Assembly (NCBI GenBank): GCA_905181615.1
Contig: CAJIYH010000002.1
Location: 620,001-684,000, forward strand
Source of the DNA: an uncultured Flavobacteriaceae bacterium
GTDB lineage: Bacteria; Bacteroidota; Bacteroidia; Flavobacteriales; Flavobacteriaceae
DNA length: 64,000 nt
Direction of reading: 5' to 3'
Positions 8,110 to 16,507 of the stretch are shown here, in pieces. Below the pieces are notes generated by a model. It had not been told where the DNA came from and did not search any database. It worked only from the letters and a program-made list of their open reading frames with translations. A program made the position numbers and the translations under genes. Each line of letters starts with the position of its first letter. Position 1 is the stretch's first letter.

Positions 8110-8649
8110 ATGAATAAGAGAGAAACAATTCTTGATTTTTGGGAAATTATAAATTACAACTACGATCAAATAAGATATGCGGAAATTAAATCAAGTGTGG
8201 TTATATCTGTATACAGTTTGTTTTTTACTGCAGCTTACACAATTGATATCATAGATGATGAAAATGTTTATAGATTAGATTTAAATACTTCTTGGGATTA
8301 TGTTAGCTTACTAATTTTAGTTCCAGGCCTATACTTTACTTGTATTTCTTTTGCCTCATGTATTAAATGTTTTTTACCAAGACTTAAACAATCAGCTTTA
8401 AAATCTCCCCTTTTCTTTGGTGATATTGCAATGGATAATGTTGATTTTTCTGAATATTATCCTAAAATTCAATCATTAAGAAAAGACCCAGAAGAATACA
8501 GAAAACATTTATCACACATGGTATATGTTACAGGAAATATTGCGTTTACTAAATTTAAACATGTAAATATTGCAATCAAATCTTTAATCAAATCAATATT
8601 ATTTTTTATAGCATATATTATAACAATTTATGTTGTCCAACTTTTTTAA
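8110..8649 (+). CDS. PycTM-like membrane protein (Pycsar effector domain family)
   Basis: This 179-residue protein has hydrophobic segments at about residues 28-46 (SSVVISVYSLFFTAAYT), 64-86 (YVSLLILVPGLYFTCISF) and 158-178 (SILFFIAYIITIYVVQLF). The motif order resembles the DUF5706/PycTM family: an N-terminal RYAEIKSS helix leading into the first membrane segment, a second segment ending in a basic FLPRLK turn, then SPLFFGDIA, then EYY and a DPEEYRKHLSHMVYVTGNIA helix, then KFKHVNIAIKS before the last segment. In Pycsar anti-phage systems such proteins are membrane-disrupting effectors triggered by cyclic pyrimidine nucleotides. No canonical pyrimidine cyclase is adjacent, but a class III cyclase lies 4.8 kb away in the convergent operon. 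Family assignment is by motif memory and needs a profile search. Confidence 0.65.
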   Translation: MNKRETILDFWEIINYNYDQIRYAEIKSSVVISVYSLFFTAAYTIDIIDDENVYRLDLNTSWDYVSLLILVPGLYFTCISFASCIKCFLPRLKQSALKSPLFFGDIAMDNVDFSEYYPKIQSLRKDPEEYRKHLSHMVYVTGNIAFTKFKHVNIAIKSLIKSILFFIAYIITIYVVQLF

Positions 8650-8664
8650 TTTAACACTAAAACA

Positions 8665-10236
8665 ATGAGAAAATTAACACTTTTATTAGCAATAACAATA
8701 GTTATAACCTCTTGCTCAGAGCCTGAAAAGTCTGAAAGAATTCAATGGACTTCGTCCTCAGAAGAGGCAAAGGATTTATTTGAAGAATTCTTAATCAATA
8801 TAGAGAATAGAAATTGGGAGCCCCAGGCACAAGAGACTATTTTTGATTCAATAGCTAAATTGGATCCTAATTTTTTTGTTCCCAAGCTATTCAATGGATT
8901 TAAGGATAATGAAGAACGCAGAAGACTTTTAAGACTTGCATATGATAATAGAGAAAAGGTAAGTGATATTGAATCTCGTTTCATTGAATCAAATTATGAA
9001 AGAAGAATTAAAGGGAATATAAATCGACAAGATCAAATTCTAGATTCTTTAATCTTAGACTATCCTCAATACTTCCAACTTTATATATGGTCTGGTGATA
9101 TTAAGAATCAACTTGATGTAAAGGCTTCTGAAAAAAGATATGAAGAAGCTCTGTTGGTTAATCCAAATTCATTTGAAGCTTATGTAAACTTAGCATTTCT
9201 TCACTTCCCTACAGGTAATGATTTTTACATGTTGGCAACTGACGAACGTGATCTAAAAAAAGCTGAAACGCTGTTAAATGAAGCAAAAAAATTACTTCCT
9301 GAAAGTTCCAGACCTCCGAGATTTCTTGGAAATATATATCGTGCACAAGGTAAATTTGATAAAGCACTCTCTTCATACAATGAATCTCTAGATATTATTA
9401 AGAAGTTTGAAACGGGTCCCGAAAGTAATCAATATGCTAACTCTCTGTTAATGGTAGGTCATGTATATACATTCCAAGGACAATATGAAAAAGCAAGAAG
9501 TTATTATGATAATGCTATTGCAATTTCGAATGAGTATTGGATGGTTTCAATTAATGCCCTAAAATCCCAAACATTTTTATATCAAAAGAACTTTGCTGCC
9601 GCTGTGAATCTTCTTAGTGAAGTTCAAAGTCAAGTTAGTATTTTCGATATAGACGAAGTTCAAAAAATAAATTATACTGAATACCTTGAGTTTAATAAAT
9701 TTTTAGCCTTTGGCCATAGTAATCAGCAACTTGCAACTCAAGAATCTATTGATAAAATGAAAGATTTAAGGGCTTCTAGAATGGCAATTCTATTATCAAA
9801 TGCTCAAGATGAAAAAGAAAAACAAAGAATTGAAACGAACTTAAATAATTCAAATATGGAGACTGATATATGGTTTAATATTTTATTTGGAAATTATGAA
9901 GAAGCAAGTATTCAAATAGATAAATTTAAATCAATGTCTGAGGTTGAACTTGAATTCAATCCTACGGCATTAAATAGTTTTTATAAGTTTTCCGGATATT
10001 TAAATCTTATGGAAGGAAATCCTCAAGAATCGATAAATGATTATTCTAATCTGTCTAAAGAGGATATGACAGGTGACAGTTATCACTCATACTTTTTAGC
10101 TCTAGCAAAAAAAGCTGTCGGTAAAGAGGATGAGAGTAAACAGGTGTTTATTGAACTAGCAAACGATAATTTTGCTACATGGCAGAATTCCATAATCAAG
10201 AATCTAGCAAAAGCTCAGATAAAAACTAATTTATAA
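8665..10236 (+). CDS. TPR-repeat lipoprotein
   Basis: This 523-residue protein starts with a lipoprotein signal, MRKLTLLLAITIVITSC, with the lipidated Cys at residue 17. Residues about 150-300 hold tetratricopeptide repeats, for example SEKRYEEALLVNPNSFEAYV, RFLGNIYRAQGKFDKALSSY and LLMVGHVYTFQGQYEKARSY. A further helical repeat region continues to the C terminus (YHSYFLALAKKAVGKEDESK). It should be an envelope lipoprotein that binds other proteins. Its position directly before the propeller-PP2C receptor, with an eight-base gap, suggests it feeds that receptor or scaffolds it. It is not a SusD protein: no SusC gene or SusD signature is present. Confidence 0.75.
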   Translation: MRKLTLLLAITIVITSCSEPEKSERIQWTSSSEEAKDLFEEFLINIENRNWEPQAQETIFDSIAKLDPNFFVPKLFNGFKDNEERRRLLRLAYDNREKVSDIESRFIESNYERRIKGNINRQDQILDSLILDYPQYFQLYIWSGDIKNQLDVKASEKRYEEALLVNPNSFEAYVNLAFLHFPTGNDFYMLATDERDLKKAETLLNEAKKLLPESSRPPRFLGNIYRAQGKFDKALSSYNESLDIIKKFETGPESNQYANSLLMVGHVYTFQGQYEKARSYYDNAIAISNEYWMVSINALKSQTFLYQKNFAAAVNLLSEVQSQVSIFDIDEVQKINYTEYLEFNKFLAFGHSNQQLATQESIDKMKDLRASRMAILLSNAQDEKEKQRIETNLNNSNMETDIWFNILFGNYEEASIQIDKFKSMSEVELEFNPTALNSFYKFSGYLNLMEGNPQESINDYSNLSKEDMTGDSYHSYFLALAKKAVGKEDESKQVFIELANDNFATWQNSIIKNLAKAQIKTNL

Positions 10237-10244
10237 AAGTTTAT

Positions 10245-13200
10245 ATGTGGAGATTATTTTTAATAGTTAGTTTTTTAACAATATCATTTGTTAGAGGACA
10301 AGTTGAGCAGTTAGAGCTACCCTTAAGTTCTAACAACATAGAAGATGTTGAAAAACAGTCAAATGGACTTTTTTGGATAGCTACTGATGAGGGGCTGAAT
10401 GTTTTTTATGATAATGAAAAACATGTCTTTTATTCAAACATTAAGGATTCTCTAAGTTTACTAAATTCAAAAGTTCACAAAGTTAAAATAACATCAAAAA
10501 ATAAACTTATTGCATTTTCACAAGATGGTTTAAGCGTATTTAATTCTGATGAGTTTAATTTTACACAAATAAAGCTATTATCTAAACCTGTTTCTGTAGT
10601 TGAAGATATAGAAACAGGAGATTATTGGATTGCAACAGAAAACTCTGGCTATTATATCTTAGATAAAGATTTTAAAATTGTCGGACACTATACATTTGAC
10701 CCTCTAAATCCATTTTCAATATCGACCTCTAACCTGAGAGATAATGACATTAATTCGATTGTTTTTTCTAAAAACTCTAAAGTATTGATTGCTACAAAAA
10801 ACGGAGTTAATGTTTTTGATAAAAAACTTAAAACGTTTAAGCGTTATTTTAAAGGTAAACGGTCTAATTTAACCACGAATATAATAATAGGAATTATAAA
10901 ATTTAATGACAAACTAATAGTAGCATCTGAAAATGAGATAGTTATTTTTGATGAGCAAAACTCTAATTTTGAGTCTATATATGCCACTAAATCACCGATA
11001 AAATCTTTAACAAAATTTAAAAACGAAACTTTTTTATTAAGAACTGAACTCGCAAATTTTGAAATAAACTCTTTAAATGATAAATTAGTTTTTAATAATA
11101 ATAATTCAAGTCTTTTAAATGACCACAGCAATATAATTTCTTCTAACGATAGTTTTTTCTTTTGGAATACAGAATCCTCATCACTAACTAAAACTGATTT
11201 TAATTTTAATAATAAAATCTCCTATGCTATTCAGGGTAATATAAATTTTGTAAAAATTATTGATGGTAATCTATATGTAGGTTCAAATGAAGGTGTTAAA
11301 ATACTTCAAGACAAACTAAAGAAAATAGTGAAATTAAATAATTTTAAAGGTTCTTCTTTCTTTTATGTGTATAAAAATTTCATCTTAAATTTTTATAATA
11401 ATACAATTGAAATTAGAAATGCATTGGGAAACAGAGAGCAAATTTTTCAGAAGAAATATGATTTTGATTTTTCCAAAATGTCGTTTGAAACAGATGGAAA
11501 TTTAATATATTTTGGAGGTAATTCTTTGAATGTTTTTGATATAGATAAAAAATCATTAATTAAGAATGTGTTTTCTGACAATTCTTTTAATGGTAATTTT
11601 ATAGACAATATTAAAATCATCGACGACACTCTATTTGCTTCCTACAATAATGGGTTATTGCAAATTTCTAAATATTTACTTACAGGTTCTGAATCACTAA
11701 AACCAGAACAAATAAATAAAAAAATTGTTTTCCATGATTATAATGAGTTGCTAAATATAAATGCTCCTCGAGGTTTTAATGACATTGAGAAAATCGGCGA
11801 TTTATACTATTTAACAAACAGACAATCTGGTTTATCAGTATATAAAGAAAATTTCAGTTCTTTTGTTAGAAATTTCAAATATGATGGAAATTCTTCTAGG
11901 TCATTATCATCGTCTACTCCAACTAAACTAATGTATATTGATAAAGAGAAGACACTTTATATCGGTTCTATTGGATCTGGACTTTTTAAATATCAAGTTG
12001 AAGAAGGAATCTTTTCGAACCTAAATTTAGAAAATGGAATGTTATCTAATAATGTTTATGATTTTTTACAGACACCTAATCGTTTATTTTTTCAATCGGG
12101 AACGGGTATAAATTTTATTGAAAATAATACTATAAAAAACTTAACAATTGAAGATGGCCTTATTTCTGATATGTTTCATTCAGAATCTCTTCATGTTAAT
12201 TCAGATAATTTACTAATTACAGGTAATGAATTTGTTCAAGCGGTTCCATTTCTGTCTATTGATGATTCTGAAAACCAATTCTTGATAAATAATTTCAATA
12301 TAGTTGGTATCGATGAGCTAAATAATAGAAAAATAATACCAATAAAAAATAATTCAGTAAACATAGACTACAATACAAAAACTCTTTTATTTGATCTTTT
12401 TACGAGCAGTACCTATAAATCCGATCAGATTCAATATTTCGCAGAAAGAGACAATAATGAGGTTATTAAAAATGGATACAACAATCAAATACAACTCAGT
12501 ACACTTCCGTATTACACCTCAAATTTAAGTTTTTATGCCATAAATGGAAATGGAGTTAAAAGTGAAAATGTTGTTTCATTTTCGATATATAATGCACCAC
12601 CCTGGTGGTTAAGAATTGAATCCATAGTTAGTTACATTGTTTTCTTGATAATTTTTGTTTGGTTCTTTGTTAAATACAGAGAAAAAGTTACGAAGGAACG
12701 GCTGGAAGGTGAGAGAAAGTCTAAAGAATTAGAAGAGGCAAAAGAGCTTCAAAACAGTTTACTTCCAAAAGTATTACCAAACATTGATGGTTTTTCAATA
12801 AGTACTTATTTAAAACCTGCAACTGAAATCGGTGGAGATTATTATGATTTCTTTTACGAAAAAGGAGAATACTTTTATGCCATCTGTGGAGACGCTACAG
12901 GGCACGGTGTAATTTCTGGAATTATGGTATCTGTAACTAAAGCTGGACTTAACGGGATTCCAATGGGTACTCCTTCGATTATTTTAGAACAACTCAATAG
13001 AATTGTTAAACGAGTTAATTTTGGCAGACTTAGAATGAGTCTAAGTGTTGCTAAATTTAGAGATAATACTGTTGAACTTAGTTCCGCAGCTATGCCCCCG
13101 ACTTACTTCTATTCTTCTAAAACGAAAGAAGTGGAAGAGGTATTAGTGCCCAACCTTCCTTTAGGTGGTCTTGAAGGTGAAAAGTTTGATGGTGTTAAGA

Positions 13201-13433
13201 AGGAATTTAATCAAGATGATGTTATGATTATGATTTCAGATGGTTTACCCGAATTGCCAAACCCCTCGAATGATTTGTTAGATTATGAAAAAGTAAATGA
13301 TTGTATTAAGAAAAATGCTACACTAAGCGCAGTTGAAATTAAGAATGCACTTGTTTTGCTTTCAGATGAATGGTCTAATGGAGTTATGAATCCAGATGAT
13401 ATTACTATTGTTGTTGTTAAAAAGTCTAATTAG
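10245..13433 (+). CDS. propeller sensor with SpoIIE-type PP2C phosphatase output
   Basis: This 1062-residue receptor has a signal peptide (about 1-19), then beta-propeller repeats of the two-component-regulator type (for example GLFWIATDEGLNVFYDN near residue 40, KVLIATKNGVNVFDKKLK near 185 and KTLYIGSIGSGLFKY near 570). A Y_Y_Y-like Ig domain ends at NAPPWW (about 783-788). One membrane helix follows (about 793-813), then a coiled linker and a cytosolic PP2C/SpoIIE domain from about 840 to the end. The phosphatase metal ligands are visible in EIGGDYYDFF and GDATGHGV (Asp883), with MISDGLPE and DDITIVVVK near the C terminus. The layout is that of hybrid two-component receptors with the histidine kinase replaced by a phosphatase. 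The expected substrate is the phospho-Ser of the STAS protein at 15382-15720. Its stop overlaps the cyclase stop by four bases. Confidence 0.88.
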   Translation: MWRLFLIVSFLTISFVRGQVEQLELPLSSNNIEDVEKQSNGLFWIATDEGLNVFYDNEKHVFYSNIKDSLSLLNSKVHKVKITSKNKLIAFSQDGLSVFNSDEFNFTQIKLLSKPVSVVEDIETGDYWIATENSGYYILDKDFKIVGHYTFDPLNPFSISTSNLRDNDINSIVFSKNSKVLIATKNGVNVFDKKLKTFKRYFKGKRSNLTTNIIIGIIKFNDKLIVASENEIVIFDEQNSNFESIYATKSPIKSLTKFKNETFLLRTELANFEINSLNDKLVFNNNNSSLLNDHSNIISSNDSFFFWNTESSSLTKTDFNFNNKISYAIQGNINFVKIIDGNLYVGSNEGVKILQDKLKKIVKLNNFKGSSFFYVYKNFILNFYNNTIEIRNALGNREQIFQKKYDFDFSKMSFETDGNLIYFGGNSLNVFDIDKKSLIKNVFSDNSFNGNFIDNIKIIDDTLFASYNNGLLQISKYLLTGSESLKPEQINKKIVFHDYNELLNINAPRGFNDIEKIGDLYYLTNRQSGLSVYKENFSSFVRNFKYDGNSSRSLSSSTPTKLMYIDKEKTLYIGSIGSGLFKYQVEEGIFSNLNLENGMLSNNVYDFLQTPNRLFFQSGTGINFIENNTIKNLTIEDGLISDMFHSESLHVNSDNLLITGNEFVQAVPFLSIDDSENQFLINNFNIVGIDELNNRKIIPIKNNSVNIDYNTKTLLFDLFTSSTYKSDQIQYFAERDNNEVIKNGYNNQIQLSTLPYYTSNLSFYAINGNGVKSENVVSFSIYNAPPWWLRIESIVSYIVFLIIFVWFFVKYREKVTKERLEGERKSKELEEAKELQNSLLPKVLPNIDGFSISTYLKPATEIGGDYYDFFYEKGEYFYAICGDATGHGVISGIMVSVTKAGLNGIPMGTPSIILEQLNRIVKRVNFGRLRMSLSVAKFRDNTVELSSAAMPPTYFYSSKTKEVEEVLVPNLPLGGLEGEKFDGVKKEFNQDDVMIMISDGLPELPNPSNDLLDYEKVNDCIKKNATLSAVEIKNALVLLSDEWSNGVMNPDDITIVVVKKSN

Positions 13434-15337
13434 ACCACACTATAAATCCAATTATCAATTTTTTGAGACTTTCCTTTAACTTTAATAGGAATTTGTTCTT
13501 TAAATCCCTCATAATCATTCAAACGATCTAAAACACTTTTAGAAATAACTACCTCTCCAGATTTTGCATGGGAACACAGTCTTGATGCTAAATTAACAGC
13601 ATCTCCAATTACAGTATAGTTCATCTGTCGTTTTGAACCAATATTTCCCGAAACAACTTTTCCGTAATTAATTCCTATTCCTATTTCTAATTGAGGTAAA
13701 TCATGTTTTTCAATTTCTTTATTAAAAGCCTCTAGCGCTTTAAACATCCCTATTGCTGTATTTACTGCACTTTGGGAGTCATTCTTATTTTTTAAAGGAA
13801 CACCATACAAAACCATTAACTCATCTCCTATTATTTTATCTAATGTACCATTATTAGAAAAGACAACTTCAATCATTGACTCAAAGTATGTATTGAGTAA
13901 ATATACTACATCAGAGGGTTTCATTTTTTCAGAAAGAGCTGTAAATCCCCTTATGTCAGAAAAAAGAACACAAACTTCGCTTTGGGTTCCTCCAAGCTCA
14001 AGAGAGCTTTCATTTTGAAGTAGTTCGTCTACAATATTACCTGACACATACTTCTTAAATGTTGATTTAATTTTATTTATTCCAGAAAGGTCTTCAAAAG
14101 AAAATACAATTCCTGACCTTTCATTATCTTCATTATAAACAGGCGAAAGTGTTAAGTTAATTTCGTGAGGATTTCCCTCACTATCTTGAATTTTAAAATT
14201 GTCCTCATAAATAATCTCATTTTTAGCTTCAGAACTTTCAAGTAATTGAATTAAATCTAAATTATTGTGAAAAATGATGAAATAATGGTTATTTATCACA
14301 TCCTCTTGATTAACTCTAAATATATTTTTTGCTGAATGATTTACAAACTCAATTTCTCCAAGTATATTAATCATAATAATACCTGTAGTAATAGAAGACA
14401 TTATATTATCAACTAACTTATTAGAGTTTTTAAGTGAATCAATTAGTCTTATATTGTCATAGGCAAGACTAACTTTTTTACTCAGACTATCAAAAAGCCT
14501 CAAATCTTGTTGAGTAAATTTGATAAGTCCGTTTCTACTTTCTTTATCAAATAATAAAAAAACTCCCTCAACTGTATTTCCAGAAATAATAGGGCTAATT
14601 ATGCAGTTTTTTTCAGAAGCCTTTAAGATCTCGTAATTCTGAGGTTCATCAATTATTTTAGCTTTTTTATCCTTATTGAGCTCTTTTAAAACTCCTTTAG
14701 TAATTCTTATTATCTTGTTTGGGAGTTGATTTTTTAATATGTTAAAGGATGAAATAACATTAAAAAAGCCTGTTTTTTCGTCTTTTAATAAGACCATACC
14801 TTTCGAAGCATTTAAAATAGAAAGTATAGTAATTAAGATGCTTTCAAATAGATTTTTTTTCAATCCGCTTTGATTATATATAATTTCAGTTACATCAATC
14901 AGAGACTCTATTTCAAGTAATTTGTTGTTAAGATCTTTATTTGTAATAGAAAGCTTTTGCTCTAGATCTTTAATAATTAATTGGTTTTCAATCTGACTTC
15001 TGAAATCCATAATTAAAGAACGTACTTCGGTTGAATTTTCATTATTTAAAGGCAAGAAAATTAAACCAATAGGTTTATTATTAAGAAAAATATTTGTTAG
15101 TAAAGCAGAATTGTTTGAGTAAAAATTAAAAAAAAAATTAAATTGAATTTTTTTACTGTTTGCTTTTTTAATTATCTCAAAACCATCTAATTCAACATGA
15201 TAGTATGGAAAATCCTGATTATAATACTCCAATAAATCTAGAGATTTAAAGCTTGTTTTCTTTTGAAAAAAAACAAACTGAATATTTGATAGTCCGAGTT
15301 GACCTTTAAGATAATTTAGTTTATTATTAAATGTCAA
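13430..15337 (-). CDS. GAF-PAS class III nucleotide cyclase, probable adenylyl cyclase
   Basis: This 635-residue cytosolic protein has a GAF-like N-terminal segment (about 20-115), a coiled coil (about 118-150), a GAF domain (about 155-300), a PAS domain (about 315-420), a linker helix and a class III cyclase domain (about 450-630). The catalytic set looks complete: metal-binding Asp461 in LFSDIRGFT and Asp505 in DKIIGDELM, the adenine-specifying Lys501, Thr575 at the position that is Asp or Thr in adenylyl cyclases (YTVIGDAVN), and the transition-state residues Asn582 and Arg586. Lys plus Thr is the class IIIb pattern, which predicts cAMP. It lies 44 bases after the STAS gene on the same strand. 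What its GAF and PAS domains bind is unknown. Confidence 0.88.
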   Translation of the reverse strand: MTFNNKLNYLKGQLGLSNIQFVFFQKKTSFKSLDLLEYYNQDFPYYHVELDGFEIIKKANSKKIQFNFFFNFYSNNSALLTNIFLNNKPIGLIFLPLNNENSTEVRSLIMDFRSQIENQLIIKDLEQKLSITNKDLNNKLLEIESLIDVTEIIYNQSGLKKNLFESILITILSILNASKGMVLLKDEKTGFFNVISSFNILKNQLPNKIIRITKGVLKELNKDKKAKIIDEPQNYEILKASEKNCIISPIISGNTVEGVFLLFDKESRNGLIKFTQQDLRLFDSLSKKVSLAYDNIRLIDSLKNSNKLVDNIMSSITTGIIMINILGEIEFVNHSAKNIFRVNQEDVINNHYFIIFHNNLDLIQLLESSEAKNEIIYEDNFKIQDSEGNPHEINLTLSPVYNEDNERSGIVFSFEDLSGINKIKSTFKKYVSGNIVDELLQNESSLELGGTQSEVCVLFSDIRGFTALSEKMKPSDVVYLLNTYFESMIEVVFSNNGTLDKIIGDELMVLYGVPLKNKNDSQSAVNTAIGMFKALEAFNKEIEKHDLPQLEIGIGINYGKVVSGNIGSKRQMNYTVIGDAVNLASRLCSHAKSGEVVISKSVLDRLNDYEGFKEQIPIKVKGKSQKIDNWIYSVV

Positions 15338-15381
15338 AATTCTACCATGTGATTAAAGTTTTAAAAACATATTAATGATTT

Positions 15382-15720
15382 TTACATTTTGCTAATGGCA
15401 ATTTCTTGTGTTTCATAACTTTCACAATATTTGGTTAGCCCCATTATTTTAAATGTCTTTTCTATTATGGGAACTAATTCGCAAAAAGCAAGGACACCAT
15501 CGGTATCTTGAAGTTGCTCAATTATTTCAATTAAAATTGATGCTCCAATACTATTTACAATATTAGAACGCTCAAGATTTATTAAAACTTTATTAACTCC
15601 ATTTTGTATATGTTCATTTGCAGCGTTTTGAATTTCTTCTCCAAGATCCTTATTGAGATAACCTTCAGTAGAAATAACCACTACATTACCTATTAATTCT
15701 ACTTTTGTTACTTTATTCAT
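15382..15720 (-). CDS. STAS-domain antagonist (anti-anti-sigma type)
   Basis: This 112-residue single STAS domain resembles SpoIIAA/RsbV. In those proteins the phosphorylated Ser lies in the motif D-S-x-G; here residues 56-59 read NSIG in IVNSIGASILIEI, so the acceptor Ser57 is kept while Asp is replaced by Asn. The fold segments VVVISTEGYLNKD, VLINLERSN and FKIMGLTKYCESYET follow the family. It should be phosphorylated by the kinase encoded just upstream and dephosphorylated by the PP2C receptor at 10245-13433. Its start overlaps the kinase gene by eight bases, so translation is coupled. No sigma factor gene is in the window, so the final target of the switch is open. Confidence 0.9.
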   Translation of the reverse strand: MNKVTKVELIGNVVVISTEGYLNKDLGEEIQNAANEHIQNGVNKVLINLERSNIVNSIGASILIEIIEQLQDTDGVLAFCELVPIIEKTFKIMGLTKYCESYETQEIAISKM

Positions 15721-16138
15721 TTGTGTCCTTTTTTTTAACCATCGTTAAAGTTGTTCCTGTATGATCAGATTCAAAATCAACAGAATCCATTAATTCTTTT
15801 ATTAGCATAATTCCCCAACCTCTTTTTCTTTCATCAGTATTAATTTTTGATTCAATCTTGGGGATTTTTACATTTGATTCATCAAAACCTTTTCCTTTAT
15901 CAATCACTTTAATCGTCAAGTTTTGATCGTCAATCATAAAATGAATATAAACTTCACTTTTTGATTCGGAGTGTTCAAAAGCATTAATACACGCTTCAAT
16001 CAAAGCCATCGAAATTTCACCAGACTTTTCTTCTGATAGCTGCATGTGCTTAGAGACTACTTCAGCTGTCTGAGTAGCTACAAGCTCCATATTTTTTAAA
16101 ATAGGCAGTTTTAATTCTACCGTTGGTTTTTTATTCAT
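15713..16138 (-). CDS. RsbW/SpoIIAB-type serine kinase (HATPase_c)
   Basis: This 141-residue protein is a GHKL-fold ATPase of the anti-sigma-factor kinase type. It has the N-box ALIEACINAFEH, with Glu48 matching the catalytic Glu and Asn52 binding magnesium, the G1 box VIDKGKGF and the G2 box KRGWGIMLIKELMD. In classical systems such a kinase binds a sigma factor and phosphorylates a STAS antagonist. It is the first gene of the minus-strand operon kinase-STAS-cyclase. Because no sigma factor gene is linked and a cyclase is, its binding partner could be the cyclase; that is inference. Confidence 0.88.
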   Translation of the reverse strand: MNKKPTVELKLPILKNMELVATQTAEVVSKHMQLSEEKSGEISMALIEACINAFEHSESKSEVYIHFMIDDQNLTIKVIDKGKGFDESNVKIPKIESKINTDERKRGWGIMLIKELMDSVDFESDHTGTTLTMVKKKDTNE

Positions 16139-16507
16139 CAGGCTTAATTTTAATTAAAGCTAATTTATGATTTTTTTTTAATAAAATAAAGTTGTTTTAC
16201 TTTTAATTGCTTTTTGAAAGTTAGCGAATAGTTTAAACAAACTTCCCTAAACCATAATACATCTAAACACTTAGAAATTAAATCTACATTAACCATTCAA
16301 TATATGTTATTCGAATGATGGACTCCTTTCATTATGCCTTCAGAAGAATAGGATAGATTCAAAAAAACATATAATTGTTAATTTTTGGTAATCGAACCAG
16401 GCGTGTTTATTTAAATTTAACTAAAAAAACTTATTGAAGTTGAATTTTTTAATATTTACATATTGGGCAAAAAATAGAGATTGTATATTTGCAAAAAAAT
16501 ATTCTAA
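16139..16507. other. AT-rich gene-free spacer before ychF
   Basis: This 369-base stretch separates the start of the kinase-STAS-cyclase operon from ychF, which points the other way. I see no open reading frame, tRNA, hairpin with a T run, or repeat shared with the left edge of the signalling block. The ychF promoter lies at its right end. A weak TTG/TAACTTTC pair for the minus strand at 16216-16240 has only 14 bases of spacing, so no good promoter for the kinase operon is visible. Confidence 0.6.
16463..16491 (+). promoter_or_regulatory. ychF promoter (TTG -33, TATATTTG -7)
   Basis: TTG at 16463-16465 and TATATTTG at 16484-16491 are 18 bases apart, and the ychF ATG follows 16 bases later. 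This matches the Bacteroidota promoter consensus and implies a very short leader. Confidence 0.7.

Noticed and set aside
8665-10236. SusD-like nutrient-binding lipoprotein
   Set aside because: The helices are TPR repeats and there is no SusC/TonB receptor gene beside it.
13430-13433. Fusion or read-through of the PP2C and cyclase genes
   Set aside because: They are on opposite strands and only share the bases of their stop codons.
8110-15337. Canonical Pycsar system
   Set aside because: The effector-like and cyclase genes are on opposite strands, separated by two genes, and the cyclase has adenylyl-type specificity residues. Only a Pycsar-like link is proposed.
16216-16240. Promoter for the kinase-STAS-cyclase operon (TTG / TAACTTTC)
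   Set aside because: The -7 element has a mismatch and the spacer is only 14 bases, too short for the consensus.
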